Positions 11,656-20,566 are shown, numbered from the stretch's first letter. The stretch is DNA of 64,000 bases from Spirosoma sp. KCTC 42546 (GCF_006965485.1 NZ_CP041360.1:7110501-7174500), one strand, 5' to 3'. Program-made: numbers and translations. Notes: a model not told the origin generated them from the sequence alone.

Positions 11656-11985
11656 CTAATACGTAAACATTTCTACTAACGTAGCGCAAATTTGTTGGTT
11701 TGCAGCTTCGTCTAACCGCCCAAGCTTTTTTACTAAACGCGATTTATCCACACTCCGCTCCTGATCTAGTGCTATCTGGCCAACCCGACCATCGAACTGA
11801 CAATCGACTCGTGTTGGATAGGGCTTATGAGCACTGGTTAGGGGAGCAATAATAACCGTATTTAGATACTTGTTTACCGAATCCGGCGAAATAACTACAC
11901 AGGGACGTGTTTTGGCAATTTCGCTACCCCGAGTTGGATCTAAAGACACCAACCAAACTTCGAAGCGACTAATTACCACTGCCAT
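11656..11985 (-). CDS. mazF: PemK/MazF-family toxin (endoribonuclease)
   Basis: MazF toxins cleave single-stranded mRNA at short motifs and stall growth when the antitoxin is lost. The 109-residue product has the family beginning FEVWLVSLDPTRGSEIAKTRPCVVIS, with the Arg of TRPCVV and a later LDQERSVDKSRLVKKLGRL, both typical of PemK/MazF folds. Its start overlaps the antitoxin gene by 13 bases, giving translational coupling in the usual antitoxin-first order. The specific cleavage motif cannot be predicted. Subtype (MazF or PemK/ChpA) is uncertain. Confidence 0.9.
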   Translation of the reverse strand: MAVVISRFEVWLVSLDPTRGSEIAKTRPCVVISPDSVNKYLNTVIIAPLTSAHKPYPTRVDCQFDGRVGQIALDQERSVDKSRLVKKLGRLDEAANQQICATLVEMFTY

Positions 11986-12230
11986 TCGGTTTGATCAAAA
12001 TCATTCGATGCACCGTTAAACAAGTCTTTCTCAGGCTTATGACCAGCTTCAATCGCATTCTGAAACAGTTGATCCCAATTAGCACGAGGGTCTGACTTCG
12101 CAGGGCGAAGAACAATAGCACCATCTATTACCTCCAAGTCAACCTCATTTTCAATACCCGCCTGTTGAAGTAAAGGTCTTGGAAGAATAATGCCCTGAGA
12201 ATTACCGATACGTCTGATATGTACTTGCAT
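11973..12230 (-). CDS. mazE: AbrB/MazE-family antitoxin
   Basis: The 85-residue protein has a swapped-hairpin AbrB DNA-binding domain at residues 1-45 (MQVHIRRIGNSQGIILPRPL, then VDLEVIDGAIVLRP). An acidic, aromatic C-terminal tail ending FDQTEWQW is of the kind that wraps the toxin. It precedes and overlaps mazF. A dyad over the promoter just upstream suggests autorepression by the MazE-MazF complex. Confidence 0.9.
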   Translation of the reverse strand: MQVHIRRIGNSQGIILPRPLLQQAGIENEVDLEVIDGAIVLRPAKSDPRANWDQLFQNAIEAGHKPEKDLFNGASNDFDQTEWQW

Positions 12231-12243
12231 AGTTACCTTTACA

Positions 12244-12264
12244 TGTTATAACAAAGGTATAACA
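12244..12264 (-). promoter_or_regulatory. mazEF promoter and dyad operator
   Basis: The dyad TGTTATA-N7-TATAACA is perfect over seven bases per arm. It encloses TACCTTTG on the minus strand (12259-12252), which matches the Bacteroidota -7 consensus TAnnTTTG. The mazE ATG lies 14 bases further on. The arrangement suggests that a complex bound at the dyad would block the promoter. Confidence 0.65.
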
Positions 12265-12370
12265 ACAAATAGAAAGAAAGTAGTTTATCTGAATTGAGTT
12301 TGTTACTCTAGGCCAATTCTGGATGTGACACGGATGTACTACTTACTGATTTCCAATAACCAGTTTAACC

Positions 12371-15232
12371 CTACCGCATTAACTCATCAAACGTAATACT
12401 CACATAATACAATCCCCCAATGCGGGCCAGCCCATAACCCTGGGCATAGTATTTATTCAAAATATTCGTCCCACCCAACTTAACAACCGATTTATAAGTC
12501 GGGACTTTATACGATACCTGCGCATCTAAACTTGTCCAGGAGGGTAACCAGGTATCGCCAGCGGTAGTACCCTGCTCAAACCAGGTTTTATCCGTCCATC
12601 GATAGGTGATGGTAGCGCCAAGCCGATCCGTCAGTTGCGGGTTGTTTAGACCGATGTTGTAGCGATTTTCGGGAGAGTTAAAGAAGTTACGTCCTTTTTG
12701 CACAACTTCAGGATTGCTCATTTTGCGGTTAACGATTGGTACACCCGCATTATCGTTGACTACATTTCCCAGTGCATCCCGAAGTGTTACAGTACCAACC
12801 TGGCGGGCGTAATTACCAGTAAGCGTAAAACCCTGACCTAAACTATACTCCGCTCCTACTCCCCAGCCATTTACAAATGCCTCATTTGTGTTGTTAAAAT
12901 TGATCTGTACTACGCGATAAGAATTTGTGGCAAAGTCAGTAAGCTGGCCATTTGTTGGTTGATAAAAACTTTGGGCTGTTATAAAATCCGTGTATTTGCT
13001 ATGGAAGTACATTGCATCAACGTATAATCTACTTTTAATCAAGGCTTTGTAGCCTACTTCCCATGTCTGTATTTTCTCCGTCTTAAAGTTGGTCGGCCTG
13101 TAGGCACGACTTCGGAGTTGATCTTCGGTGATCCGCCCAGCGGTAAAATCAGTTACGTCGCTATCTATATAGGCTGGATTTGAGACTAGGCCAGCCGACG
13201 CTGCTACCGACTCTAGACCACCCACTTCGCCCGCTTTGCCAGCAGCCGGAACCGCAAACAATTGCCCTGGTGAAGGATTACGAAACGCCGACTGCCACGA
13301 TCCCCGAAAGTTATGTTGACCAATGGTAACAACGGCTGATGCGCGAGGGGTAAACCCACCGTTGAGATACTGATTCTTGTCGTATCGAATGGCTATAGTT
13401 GGCTTCACCATGACGGTACTACTTATACGCGCTTCTTTTGATGCCTGCACATAGGCTCCATACTCATTGATAGTATATTCAGAACCATCAGCCTTCAGTG
13501 CGACAGCCGTACCGCCCGTATTTAAGCCATAATGGCGAACGCTTCCTCCAATAATTACCTCCGCCACCTCTACCAGTTTGGAGAAATTATACATGCCCTC
13601 GTAGTGCCAGAGAGCCGAATTGTCACGGAAGCGCATACCTCTGACACCTCTGTAGCCTGGAACCGAGTCTGTATTGTAGGTAGTAGCAAATGCATCACGT
13701 ACCGCATTGAATCGATCAGTACCGGGCAGATAACGGCCCCGGTCGGCGGTAGCACGAGAATCCCCAACAATGAATTTGTTGTCAATATAAACCTGACCAA
13801 ATTCAGCGGCCCACTGCCCGAGCGATTTCCAGCTATTGTTGATGGCAGCCGCCGTCTGGCCAATGTTCCATGCTTCGGCTTTTTGCTGTGTGGTATAGGC
13901 CCGAAGGAAGAAATTTTCACCACGCAGCTCTGCCTTAATCTGATGCCGTTGGTAGTCAGGGAAGTACTCCCGAAAGCTGGCCGTGCGAATGAAGTTGCCA
14001 TTGCCATAATACCAACCCAAGGATGCCTCGATGTTTCCAGGCAGTTTATAATGGAGTGATACGTTGGCCCGGTTATTAAACACCTTGCCATTATTCCCCA
14101 ATAATTCTAGCTCCGTATAACCCGTTCGGGTCACTAGCTTATTCTGTAACAATACGTTGGCATAGTCTTTTGGAAAGGTATAGGCGCTGCCATTACCACT
14201 GATTTCATCCCCGTATATATTTACTCCATCGTATTGAAAATTGGTATTGGCATTATTATTCGGTAAGTAGCCAATACCCGTGGCTATTCCACCCCGGCTC
14301 GGGTCGGTAGCAAAAAAGTTAGTCCGTGAACGAGTCTGACGATCACTATAATCGTCGGCAATGAAATCGGTACCGCTGGTTCGCTGGAAATTCACTTTAA
14401 AGGCGAAATGGTCATTCACCTGTTTGGCATAACGGACCGCTACATCGCTGTAGCCCTTAGGCCCGAAATCTGCTTTACCGAAATTATTGGCACCAACTTT
14501 TAACTGAACACTCAGTCCTTGGTACGTGAAGGGATTCTTGCTTGAGGTAAGCATCAACCCTTGTAAGGCATCTGGTCCGTAGAGGGCCGATGATGCGCCG
14601 GGAATCAGTTCAATATTGTCAACATCCAGATCCGAAATACCAGCTATGTTTCCGAAACCAAATCCCAAACCTGGGGAACGGTTGTCCATTCCATCCGTCA
14701 GTTGCAGAAATCGGTTGTTATTGTTGGATCCGAAACCCCGAAGATTAATCGATTTAAATGTCAGGCTTTGGGTTAATAAATCAACGCCTTTAACATGCTG
14801 CAGGGCATCGAACGGAGTAATAGCCGGTGATTGTTGAAACTGCTTGACGCCGAGCTTCTCTACGGTTACAGCGGCTTTCTGAATATCTTCTGGCACACGG
14901 CTGGCCGATATAACAATCTCTTCGCTCAGGATTACTTCTTCGGCTAATTTGACAATGATGTTCCGAAAATTATTCCCCCGAACCAATACATCTTTCCGTT
15001 GGTAACCTATAAATGATACGCTGATCGTTAACGGAAGATCACCACTGGCCTGTACTGCAAATTGACCGTTTTCCTGCGTTGTGGTACCGATGTTCGTTCC
15101 CTGGATAATAATCGTTACCCCCGCTAAAGGATGTTCGTTGTCATCAGTAACGATACCGGCAAGGTTAATTTGAGCCCGAACCGTTCCCATTGACAAAGCT
15201 ATAAAAGCCAGTAAAAGAAAGAGTTGTCTCAT
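12371..15232 (-). CDS. TonB-dependent receptor with carboxypeptidase-regulatory-like domain
   Basis: This outer-membrane receptor would take up an unidentified ligand using TonB energy. The ATG at 15232 is chosen because it begins a good signal peptide (MRQLFLLLAFIALSMGTVRA); the longer reading frame adds 60 unlikely residues. The 953-residue product has a CarboxypepD_reg-like domain at about 20-105 (AGIVTDDNEHPLAGVTI), a plug at about 110-240 (FKSINLRGFGS, DNIELIPGASSALYGPDA), then a 22-strand-type barrel. It ends VSITFDELMR, with a few residues past the usual terminal Phe. A siderophore, cobalamin or other substrate cannot be told from sequence. Confidence 0.88.
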   Translation of the reverse strand: MRQLFLLLAFIALSMGTVRAQINLAGIVTDDNEHPLAGVTIIIQGTNIGTTTQENGQFAVQASGDLPLTISVSFIGYQRKDVLVRGNNFRNIIVKLAEEVILSEEIVISASRVPEDIQKAAVTVEKLGVKQFQQSPAITPFDALQHVKGVDLLTQSLTFKSINLRGFGSNNNNRFLQLTDGMDNRSPGLGFGFGNIAGISDLDVDNIELIPGASSALYGPDALQGLMLTSSKNPFTYQGLSVQLKVGANNFGKADFGPKGYSDVAVRYAKQVNDHFAFKVNFQRTSGTDFIADDYSDRQTRSRTNFFATDPSRGGIATGIGYLPNNNANTNFQYDGVNIYGDEISGNGSAYTFPKDYANVLLQNKLVTRTGYTELELLGNNGKVFNNRANVSLHYKLPGNIEASLGWYYGNGNFIRTASFREYFPDYQRHQIKAELRGENFFLRAYTTQQKAEAWNIGQTAAAINNSWKSLGQWAAEFGQVYIDNKFIVGDSRATADRGRYLPGTDRFNAVRDAFATTYNTDSVPGYRGVRGMRFRDNSALWHYEGMYNFSKLVEVAEVIIGGSVRHYGLNTGGTAVALKADGSEYTINEYGAYVQASKEARISSTVMVKPTIAIRYDKNQYLNGGFTPRASAVVTIGQHNFRGSWQSAFRNPSPGQLFAVPAAGKAGEVGGLESVAASAGLVSNPAYIDSDVTDFTAGRITEDQLRSRAYRPTNFKTEKIQTWEVGYKALIKSRLYVDAMYFHSKYTDFITAQSFYQPTNGQLTDFATNSYRVVQINFNNTNEAFVNGWGVGAEYSLGQGFTLTGNYARQVGTVTLRDALGNVVNDNAGVPIVNRKMSNPEVVQKGRNFFNSPENRYNIGLNNPQLTDRLGATITYRWTDKTWFEQGTTAGDTWLPSWTSLDAQVSYKVPTYKSVVKLGGTNILNKYYAQGYGLARIGGLYYVSITFDELMR

Positions 15233-15293
15233 AGTTGGCAAGAGTAGTAAGCAATTCCAAACGGAAGGTAAACAAAAAAAGTAGAAAATAGAA

Positions 15294-15330
15294 AAGCTGT
15301 TTACGTTATTGTGAATAACGTAAACAGCTT
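15294..15330. promoter_or_regulatory. Perfect 17-bp hairpin upstream of the TonB receptor
   Basis: AAGCTGTTTACGTTATT (15294-15310) and AATAACGTAAACAGCTT (15314-15330) are exact reverse complements around a GTG loop. It lies 62 bases before the receptor start and downstream of the second receptor gene. It could be an operator, an attenuator or a second terminator. Confidence 0.6.
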
Positions 15331-15414
15331 CTACTAAGTCGAAAAACTTATAATCTGGCCTGGGTGCTGGTAGATCAGACGCGTTGATCAATCGATCAGT
15401 GTTAAATAACAAAC

Positions 15415-15450
15415 CTCATGACTACCTAACAAGGGGCAGGTAGTCATGAG
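15415..15450 (-). terminator. Hairpin after the 855-residue TonB receptor gene
   Basis: CTCATGACTACCT (15415-15427) pairs perfectly with AGGTAGTCATGAG (15438-15450), giving a 13-bp stem and 10-base loop. It lies 28 bases beyond the stop of the minus-strand receptor gene. No clear U tract follows, so termination is likely but not certain. Confidence 0.6.
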
Positions 15451-15478
15451 ATTAGAGCGTATGGGCCATTCCCTTCCG

Positions 15479-18046
15479 TTAGAACGTGTAGCGTAATGTA
15501 GTCCCGTAGGTTCTGGGGTCGCCTACAATACCGGCATAATGGCCTGCACTTCCTGGAGCCGCCAATAATTGCTCGAAATAGTTTGTATTAAACAGGTTTC
15601 TAGCCCAGATAAAAATAGAAATTCCCGTAGAAGCTCTAAAACCAAGTCGGCTGTTTATTAAGGAGTAGCCATCAATGTTTAAATACTGAGACGGCGATGG
15701 ACTCGATGAAAATGACGAGCGGTAGAAGGCATCTACACCGAAAAAGTAATTTCCTTTTAGACCGATGAGCAGGCCAGGAGCAGTTACCTCGCCACCTACA
15801 GAACCTGACCATTTTGAGATGCCGGGCAGCACACCTCCCGAAATATCTTTGAAGGCTTGTTCGCCACCCGTTTCTTCAAGTGGAACCGGCGCATTCGTGA
15901 AGGACACATACTTACCATCTGTATAGGCAACAGCTGCATTCAGGGTTAATCGATTAGCTACCCGTACATTTCCATCTACCTCAACACCCATTACACGTAC
16001 TTTTTCGGCATTGGCCAGATAACCTCTATTCACGCCCGGCTCGGGTGTTTGCACTTGGGTCTGGAAGTCTTTGATTTCTGTGTTATAAACTATCAGATTC
16101 AGGATAGAGTTAGGTGATGGCTTTGTTTTCAGACCAAATTCGAGGTGTCTTACAGCCTCGGGCTTCACTTTGGCCAGATCAAGTAGTATCTGCCCATTGG
16201 CCGTTGGTAATCCGCCAATATTAATCCCGACGGGTTTATAGCTGATAGCATAGGTTCCAAAGGCATTAATCGTCTTCCCAGCTCTATATTGCAGGGTAAC
16301 CTGCCCCGAGAAATTACCCTCTGCTACATCCGTATCGAACGCCTGATTCGTATAAACCGCGTTCTTTAAAGCTAGTAAAGCGGGATCGGTCGTTTGCAGA
16401 CCGCCGTAAGTTTCCCGTTTATAGTTGGCGACCTTCTTATCGTAGTTATACCGAATACCCGGTAAAACGTGGATTTTATCGCTCACAGCCCAGTCAAGTT
16501 GGCCAAAGGCAGCCAAACCTGTGCTCTGGATTCTATTGGTTGTGCGGATACCGAAGTTATCGAACAGACCTGGGGTTTTCCAAAGAGCACTGGTGGAGCT
16601 TTGCGCAAAACGCCATTGGGCTGAACCGGCTTCTTCTGTCTGTACGGGATCCGATTTCAAATCCTGCCAAAGACCGAATAAGCCAACAACCCCACTCAAT
16701 CGGGAAGAAATTTTACCTGAGTACCGTATTTCCTGCGACCACTGTTCATGAACCGAGTTGCCTGACGAGATCGTGAAGACGGGTAAACCGATATAGTCGC
16801 GATCATTCAGCGGAGTCCATCTCCAATGACGCCAGGCGGTTGTTGACGTTAGTGTACCGTTACCAATTTTAATATCTGCGTTCAGCGATACCCCACCCAG
16901 GTAGTTATCTGCTTTTGAGGGCGTATCAAGATCAACGATCCGTTCAAAAGCACTTGAGTAAGGAAGCTTGTAATTTAAATCGGCAATGATGGCATTGAAT
17001 TGACGATAGGCAGCTCGTTTGGTAGGCACAACACCAGCTACAGGCCAACCATAACCATTCGGTTTTTGCTCAGAAACATCCCCAATTAAGGTAATTTTTA
17101 CATTATCATTTGGGGTGTACAAGAGTTGGCCCCGCACACCAATGTTGTTAATGTCGTTGATTGGGAGTTGGGTATGTACATTGTAAAAGGTCCCGTTCCG
17201 TTGCGTACCGGTAAATGACACCCGTGCAGCAAGCTTTTTACTCAGTGGCCCAGTGAGTGAACCTTTAGCCTGAATAAATCCGTAGTTGCCATAACTCAGT
17301 TCAAAGCTTCCGCTTGGGGTAAAACCGGCAGCGCGGGTTGTAATGTTAAAAGCTCCGGCGGTTGTATTTTTACCGTACAATGTTCCCTGAGGCCCTCTTA
17401 ACACTTCTACTTGTTCAATGTCTATGAAATCGAGCGCTGTAGCCGCCGGACGAGCGTAGTAAACGCCATCTACATAAAATCCAACGCCTGGATCAACACC
17501 ATCGTTTGTTAACCCATAAGTAGAGCCCAAGCCACGGATATTCAGCGTTGTATTCCGCGCATTAGAGGCATATAACTGAACGGTAGGTACTATTTCTTTC
17601 AATCGGTTCACGTTGAAAGCGCCCGCGTCCTCGGCACGGTTACCGCTTACAACGGAGATCGGAATAGGAACATCCTGCGCTGATTCCTGTCGACGTCGGG
17701 AGGTGATTACAACATCCGATAGCTGATTCGAACTTTCTTCAAGTTTAATATCTACGTTATTATCACTGATTACAACTTCTTTGGTCAGATAACCTACGAA
17801 CGATACGACAACAACGAAGGGAAGTTTCTGACCTGTGAGCAATTTAAATTCCCCATTCTGATCGGTTGGACCGCCATTGGTTGTTCCTTTGATGACTACC
17901 GTGGCACCGATCAAGTTTTCGTTGGTACGGGCGTCAACAACTCGTCCAATTACGGTTGAATTTATAATCGGAGCATTCTGAGCGGATAAAAATAAGGGCA
18001 GGAGAGTCAATCCTAGTAAAAAAGCTGCCTTTAAACTGTGTTTCAT
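15479..18046 (-). CDS. TonB-dependent receptor (FecA-like architecture)
   Basis: The 855-residue product begins with a signal peptide (MKHSLKAAFLLGLTLLPLFLSA). It carries a carboxypeptidase-regulatory-like domain at about 30-115 (GRVVDARTNENLIGATVVIK), a TonB plug at about 120-235 (NIRGLGSTYG, EVLRGPQGTLYGKNTTAGAF), and a barrel ending in the canonical GTTLRYTF. The plug wording is typical of siderophore-type receptors. The ligand is not inferable. It is on the same strand as the next receptor, but separated by two hairpins, so the two may be independently expressed. Confidence 0.88.
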   Translation of the reverse strand: MKHSLKAAFLLGLTLLPLFLSAQNAPIINSTVIGRVVDARTNENLIGATVVIKGTTNGGPTDQNGEFKLLTGQKLPFVVVVSFVGYLTKEVVISDNNVDIKLEESSNQLSDVVITSRRRQESAQDVPIPISVVSGNRAEDAGAFNVNRLKEIVPTVQLYASNARNTTLNIRGLGSTYGLTNDGVDPGVGFYVDGVYYARPAATALDFIDIEQVEVLRGPQGTLYGKNTTAGAFNITTRAAGFTPSGSFELSYGNYGFIQAKGSLTGPLSKKLAARVSFTGTQRNGTFYNVHTQLPINDINNIGVRGQLLYTPNDNVKITLIGDVSEQKPNGYGWPVAGVVPTKRAAYRQFNAIIADLNYKLPYSSAFERIVDLDTPSKADNYLGGVSLNADIKIGNGTLTSTTAWRHWRWTPLNDRDYIGLPVFTISSGNSVHEQWSQEIRYSGKISSRLSGVVGLFGLWQDLKSDPVQTEEAGSAQWRFAQSSTSALWKTPGLFDNFGIRTTNRIQSTGLAAFGQLDWAVSDKIHVLPGIRYNYDKKVANYKRETYGGLQTTDPALLALKNAVYTNQAFDTDVAEGNFSGQVTLQYRAGKTINAFGTYAISYKPVGINIGGLPTANGQILLDLAKVKPEAVRHLEFGLKTKPSPNSILNLIVYNTEIKDFQTQVQTPEPGVNRGYLANAEKVRVMGVEVDGNVRVANRLTLNAAVAYTDGKYVSFTNAPVPLEETGGEQAFKDISGGVLPGISKWSGSVGGEVTAPGLLIGLKGNYFFGVDAFYRSSFSSSPSPSQYLNIDGYSLINSRLGFRASTGISIFIWARNLFNTNYFEQLLAAPGSAGHYAGIVGDPRTYGTTLRYTF

Positions 18047-18131
18047 TCCTAATTATGTTTGGTGGTAATTGTGATTGGCGACGCCTGGTTTTTGATTGTT
18101 TATGCAATTCTCCCTATTCTCCCGGTTGTAG

Positions 18132-18157
18132 ATAGACTATTAGTACTTATAGTCTAT
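18132..18157. promoter_or_regulatory. Dyad upstream of the TonB receptor gene
   Basis: ATAGACTAT (18132-18140) and ATAGTCTAT (18149-18157) are exact reverse complements separated by TAGTACTT, about 90 bases before the receptor start. The rest of 18047-18382 shows no gene. An operator for a regulator of iron or nutrient uptake is plausible but unproven. Confidence 0.4.
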
Positions 18158-18382
18158 TGAATTAATAGGTTATACAAAACAGCACCATCTAACGATCACT
18201 TCCAAATAAAAGGCAATGAATTCCTCTAAGTCGATTAACTTTCTTGATTAAAAAAAAAGGAATCTCAAAATAAGCCAATAAAGCCCGTTTCTACGCACTA
18301 AAAAGTCCTACTATGAGCATATTAGGAAGCTACATGAAAGTGGCAATACAGCAATTCGACTAGTTTCGGCTTTTCTAACTTG

Positions 18383-18976
18383 TTACTCGAAGTAACCTGT
18401 CAATTCGCCATACCCCAGTACATGGCCGCTTATGGTATCAAGAAGTACATGCTTATCTGGCACTTCTGTAAACGAAAGCAATTGATCGATCGCGTAGATT
18501 CGAAACACGTATGCATGTCGACCCGCTGGCGGACATGCGGCAATAAAGGCCTGGTTACCCATTGAATTTTTGCCAACCTTTCCTCCCAGCATTTGCATCT
18601 GTTCACCGCTAACGGCTTCGGGTACACTACGCACGGAGGCCGGTAGATTGTAGATGACCCAATGCGATAGGTTAACTACCGGGAACGTGGGCGTCGGCAC
18701 ATCGTAATCGGTAGTTAGGATCACGTATGATTTAACAGATGGCTGGTCAATTTCCCATGTCAGTGCGGGTGATACGCCCTTTCCCCGGCAACTACAATCT
18801 GTAGGCATATCGCCGTTTGGTGGAAAGGATCGACTCGAAAGTGTTATGTTCTTTTTGAGCGTAGACAGGTATTCTTCTTCATTCTCCCGGCTATTTTTTG
18901 CCCGAATGTGCATGATCATTACCACTACCCCAACAAGTAGCAGCAAGCCCACAGGGAGTCGCCAGTAGTTACGCAT
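18383..18976 (-). CDS. YbhB/YbcL-type PEBP-family protein, membrane-anchored or exported
   Basis: The 197-residue protein has a short N-terminal hydrophobic segment (residues 7-24, LPVGLLLLVGVVVMIMHI). A phosphatidylethanolamine-binding-protein fold follows, with GKGVSPALTWEID, LSHWVIYNLPASV, and the closing PPAGRHAYVFRIYAID. These are the Raf-kinase-inhibitor-like signatures of bacterial YbhB/YbcL. Ligands of bacterial members are poorly known. The hydrophobic segment lacks a clear cleavage site, so it may act as a membrane anchor. Neighbours give no pathway. Confidence 0.85.
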   Translation of the reverse strand: MRNYWRLPVGLLLLVGVVVMIMHIRAKNSRENEEEYLSTLKKNITLSSRSFPPNGDMPTDCSCRGKGVSPALTWEIDQPSVKSYVILTTDYDVPTPTFPVVNLSHWVIYNLPASVRSVPEAVSGEQMQMLGGKVGKNSMGNQAFIAACPPAGRHAYVFRIYAIDQLLSFTEVPDKHVLLDTISGHVLGYGELTGYFE

Positions 18977-18980
18977 AAAA

Positions 18981-19016
18981 AAAGTCGGTTAAATGCACTC
19001 TCGCATCTAACCGACT
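18981..19016 (-). terminator. Intrinsic terminator of the 228-residue protein gene
   Basis: Read on the minus strand, AGTCGGTTA-type arms (18983-18991 with 19008-19016) form a 9-bp perfect stem, followed by a run of seven T. It lies about 60 bases beyond the stop at 19079. Confidence 0.85.
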
Positions 19017-19078
19017 GCTACCAAAAAAGTTTACAATAAACAATTCACGCCATAAATAACCTTTGTGTAAGTAGTTGA

Positions 19079-19765
19079 TCAGGCTGCCCGACTACTCTGC
19101 GGACGACGTAAAATAGTTGAGCGCAATGGCCCCGCACTGGTCAATGCTTCTTCAATTACCTGCTCCGATACCATGCCTAAATGATTCGCACGTTTCAGTA
19201 CATAATCGAACGGTAAATTGAAATAGTTGGCCACTTCACTCCGGAAACTATCCGGAAAGCGGGTTAAGCGCAGGCCGAAAAACTTGCGCACTTCGGCCTC
19301 AGGGAGCATGGCTGCCAGCGCCACACGTTCGGCTTCAGCCAGCAACTCCTTCCGAACTGGAAACATGTGCTCAAGGCCTACAGAGGCTGCCAGAATATTT
19401 AAGAAGAGGTTTTTATACATAGCCGATAACTCAGCCGGCAGAATAACCCACCCCTGCTCACGGAACTTGGCCGAAAAACCTGTCAGGCCCTGCTCACCCC
19501 GAATTTCACCGGCGATGAATTCATCGGGAAAACGTAGTCGATCATCGGTCTTCTGCAACCGAAAAACGACCGCTTCAACGGGGCTTTTATGAAACAATAG
19601 ATTGGCAGGCATGGCACGCGTATTTTCCCATTGATCGGTCATACGCATGAACAGGCTCTCGTTAACGGGCAGGTTATCGGGATTGCCGAGACTGATGAGT
19701 ATTTGGCGAAAAGCGGCCAGAAAGTCGATCTGGAGTTGGTTTGGATTCGAGCGTCCTTTTTTCAT
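19079..19765 (-). CDS. Unrecognised protein with ImmA/IrrE-like C-terminal segment
   Basis: The 228-residue protein is predicted cytoplasmic, with no signal peptide. Residues 140-200 contain LLAEAERVALAAMLPEAEV followed by a FxLPFDYVLKRANHLG stretch. This resembles the portion of ImmA/IrrE proteins that follows the metallopeptidase site. No HExxH motif is visible, so if it belongs to that family it is a non-catalytic relative. The resemblance is by eye and weak. Start ATG at 19765 begins MKKGRSNPNQLQIDF. It has its own terminator and appears monocistronic. Confidence 0.65.
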   Translation of the reverse strand: MKKGRSNPNQLQIDFLAAFRQILISLGNPDNLPVNESLFMRMTDQWENTRAMPANLLFHKSPVEAVVFRLQKTDDRLRFPDEFIAGEIRGEQGLTGFSAKFREQGWVILPAELSAMYKNLFLNILAASVGLEHMFPVRKELLAEAERVALAAMLPEAEVRKFFGLRLTRFPDSFRSEVANYFNLPFDYVLKRANHLGMVSEQVIEEALTSAGPLRSTILRRPQSSRAA

Positions 19766-19957
19766 TCGGATTGAGTAGCCAGATACTGATTTTTATTCCA
19801 AAATCCGGCCCATTAGTATGGTTGTCTGTTATAAAATCGGGGAGGTAAATATACACAATAACCCGCTGATTACAAAGACGTAACACAAACATAATTAGAA
19901 CCCCACCGCTAGCTTTAATTCGGGATACACATTCTTGAAAAATCCGTTCATATTCCC

Positions 19958-20017
19958 TTTTTGACAGGATTTTATCTAATCCATAATCCTATCTTATCCT
20001 GTAAATCCTGTCAAAAA
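19958..20017. repeat. Palindromic repeat with TTGACAGGAT arms
   Basis: TTTTTGACAGGATT (19958-19971) and AATCCTGTCAAAAA (20004-20017) are exact 14-base reverse complements. The interior contains further ATCCT/AGGAT copies. It sits six bases past the HxlR gene stop and may act as its terminator. From general familiarity, similar ACAGGAT-rich palindromes recur in intergenic DNA of related bacteria. Confidence 0.7.
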
Positions 20018-20022
20018 CTTAT

Positions 20023-20472
20023 CTAAACCAGAGTCGAATCAACGGCCCCGTGCTCGCGGGCGTCAAACCGTTTTCGAGCTTCCACAATCTGCTTACTGTG
20101 GTTACTGGCCCAATCGCCTAGTTCAATAATCTGTACTAACAGACTTCGGCCTAAATCCGTCAATTGATACTCAACCCGAGGGGGAATTTCAGCGTAAATC
20201 CGGCGCGTCACCAGGCCATCGCGCTCCAGTGTACGAAGCGTTACAGTGAGCATCCGCTGTGAAACACCATCGATCCGTTTTTTCAATTCATTGAATCGCA
20301 ACGTGCCTGCATCGCCAAGATGAAAAATAGATAAGGTCGACCATTTATCGCTGAATCGGGCCAGAATATGGCGAATTGGGCATGTGCCCCCTTCTGATTC
20401 TACGTTTCCTAAAATTTTCTGCAATTTTTCTTCCAACCGATCTCTCTGATTATCAACAATAGTTATGTCCAT
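20023..20472 (-). CDS. HxlR-family winged-helix transcriptional regulator
   Basis: The 149-residue protein has the HxlR signature: a single Cys in GGTCPIRHILARFSDKWS, then LRFNELKKRIDGVSQRMLT, LRTLERDGLVTRRIY and PPRVEYQLTDLGRSL. HxlR regulators often respond to reactive electrophiles or quinones through Cys. It is divergent from a QorB-like reductase, the same pairing as ytfH/ytfG in E. coli, so it probably represses both genes from the shared dyad. Confidence 0.92.
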   Translation of the reverse strand: MDITIVDNQRDRLEEKLQKILGNVESEGGTCPIRHILARFSDKWSTLSIFHLGDAGTLRFNELKKRIDGVSQRMLTVTLRTLERDGLVTRRIYAEIPPRVEYQLTDLGRSLLVQIIELGDWASNHSKQIVEARKRFDAREHGAVDSTLV

Positions 20473-20499
20473 GTGCCTGACGAATTAAAAAATGCCCTC

Positions 20500-20530
20500 T
20501 TGTGGGCACTCTGATTACCAAATACCTTTG
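20500..20530 (+). promoter_or_regulatory. Promoter of the QorB-like gene
   Basis: TTG at 20500-20502 and TACCTTTG at 20523-20530 are separated by 20 bases, matching the Bacteroidota -33/-7 promoter (TTTG, N19-20, TAnnTTTG). The start codon lies 43 bases downstream of the -7 element. Confidence 0.6.
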
Positions 20531-20531
20531 A

Positions 20532-20566
20532 GTTACCAAAAGTAACCAAGGAACTAAAAAAAACAA
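20532..20566 (-). promoter_or_regulatory. hxlR-type promoter with overlapping dyad operator
   Basis: The dyad GTTACcaaaaGTAAC spans 20532-20546. Within it, TACTTTTG on the minus strand (20544-20537) fits a -7 element, with TTG on the minus strand at 20566-20564 and a 19-base spacer. The dyad lies immediately after the forward -7 element, so a regulator bound here would cover both transcription starts. Confidence 0.6.

Noticed and set aside
13532..14059. 175-codon frame antisense to the TonB receptor
   Set aside because: It is a shadow of the receptor gene, which has complete TonB-receptor features in the other frame.
15233..15412. 60-residue N-terminal extension of the TonB receptor
   Set aside because: The extension is encoded in the spacer with the hairpin and places the signal peptide internally. 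The ATG at 15232 gives a normal start.
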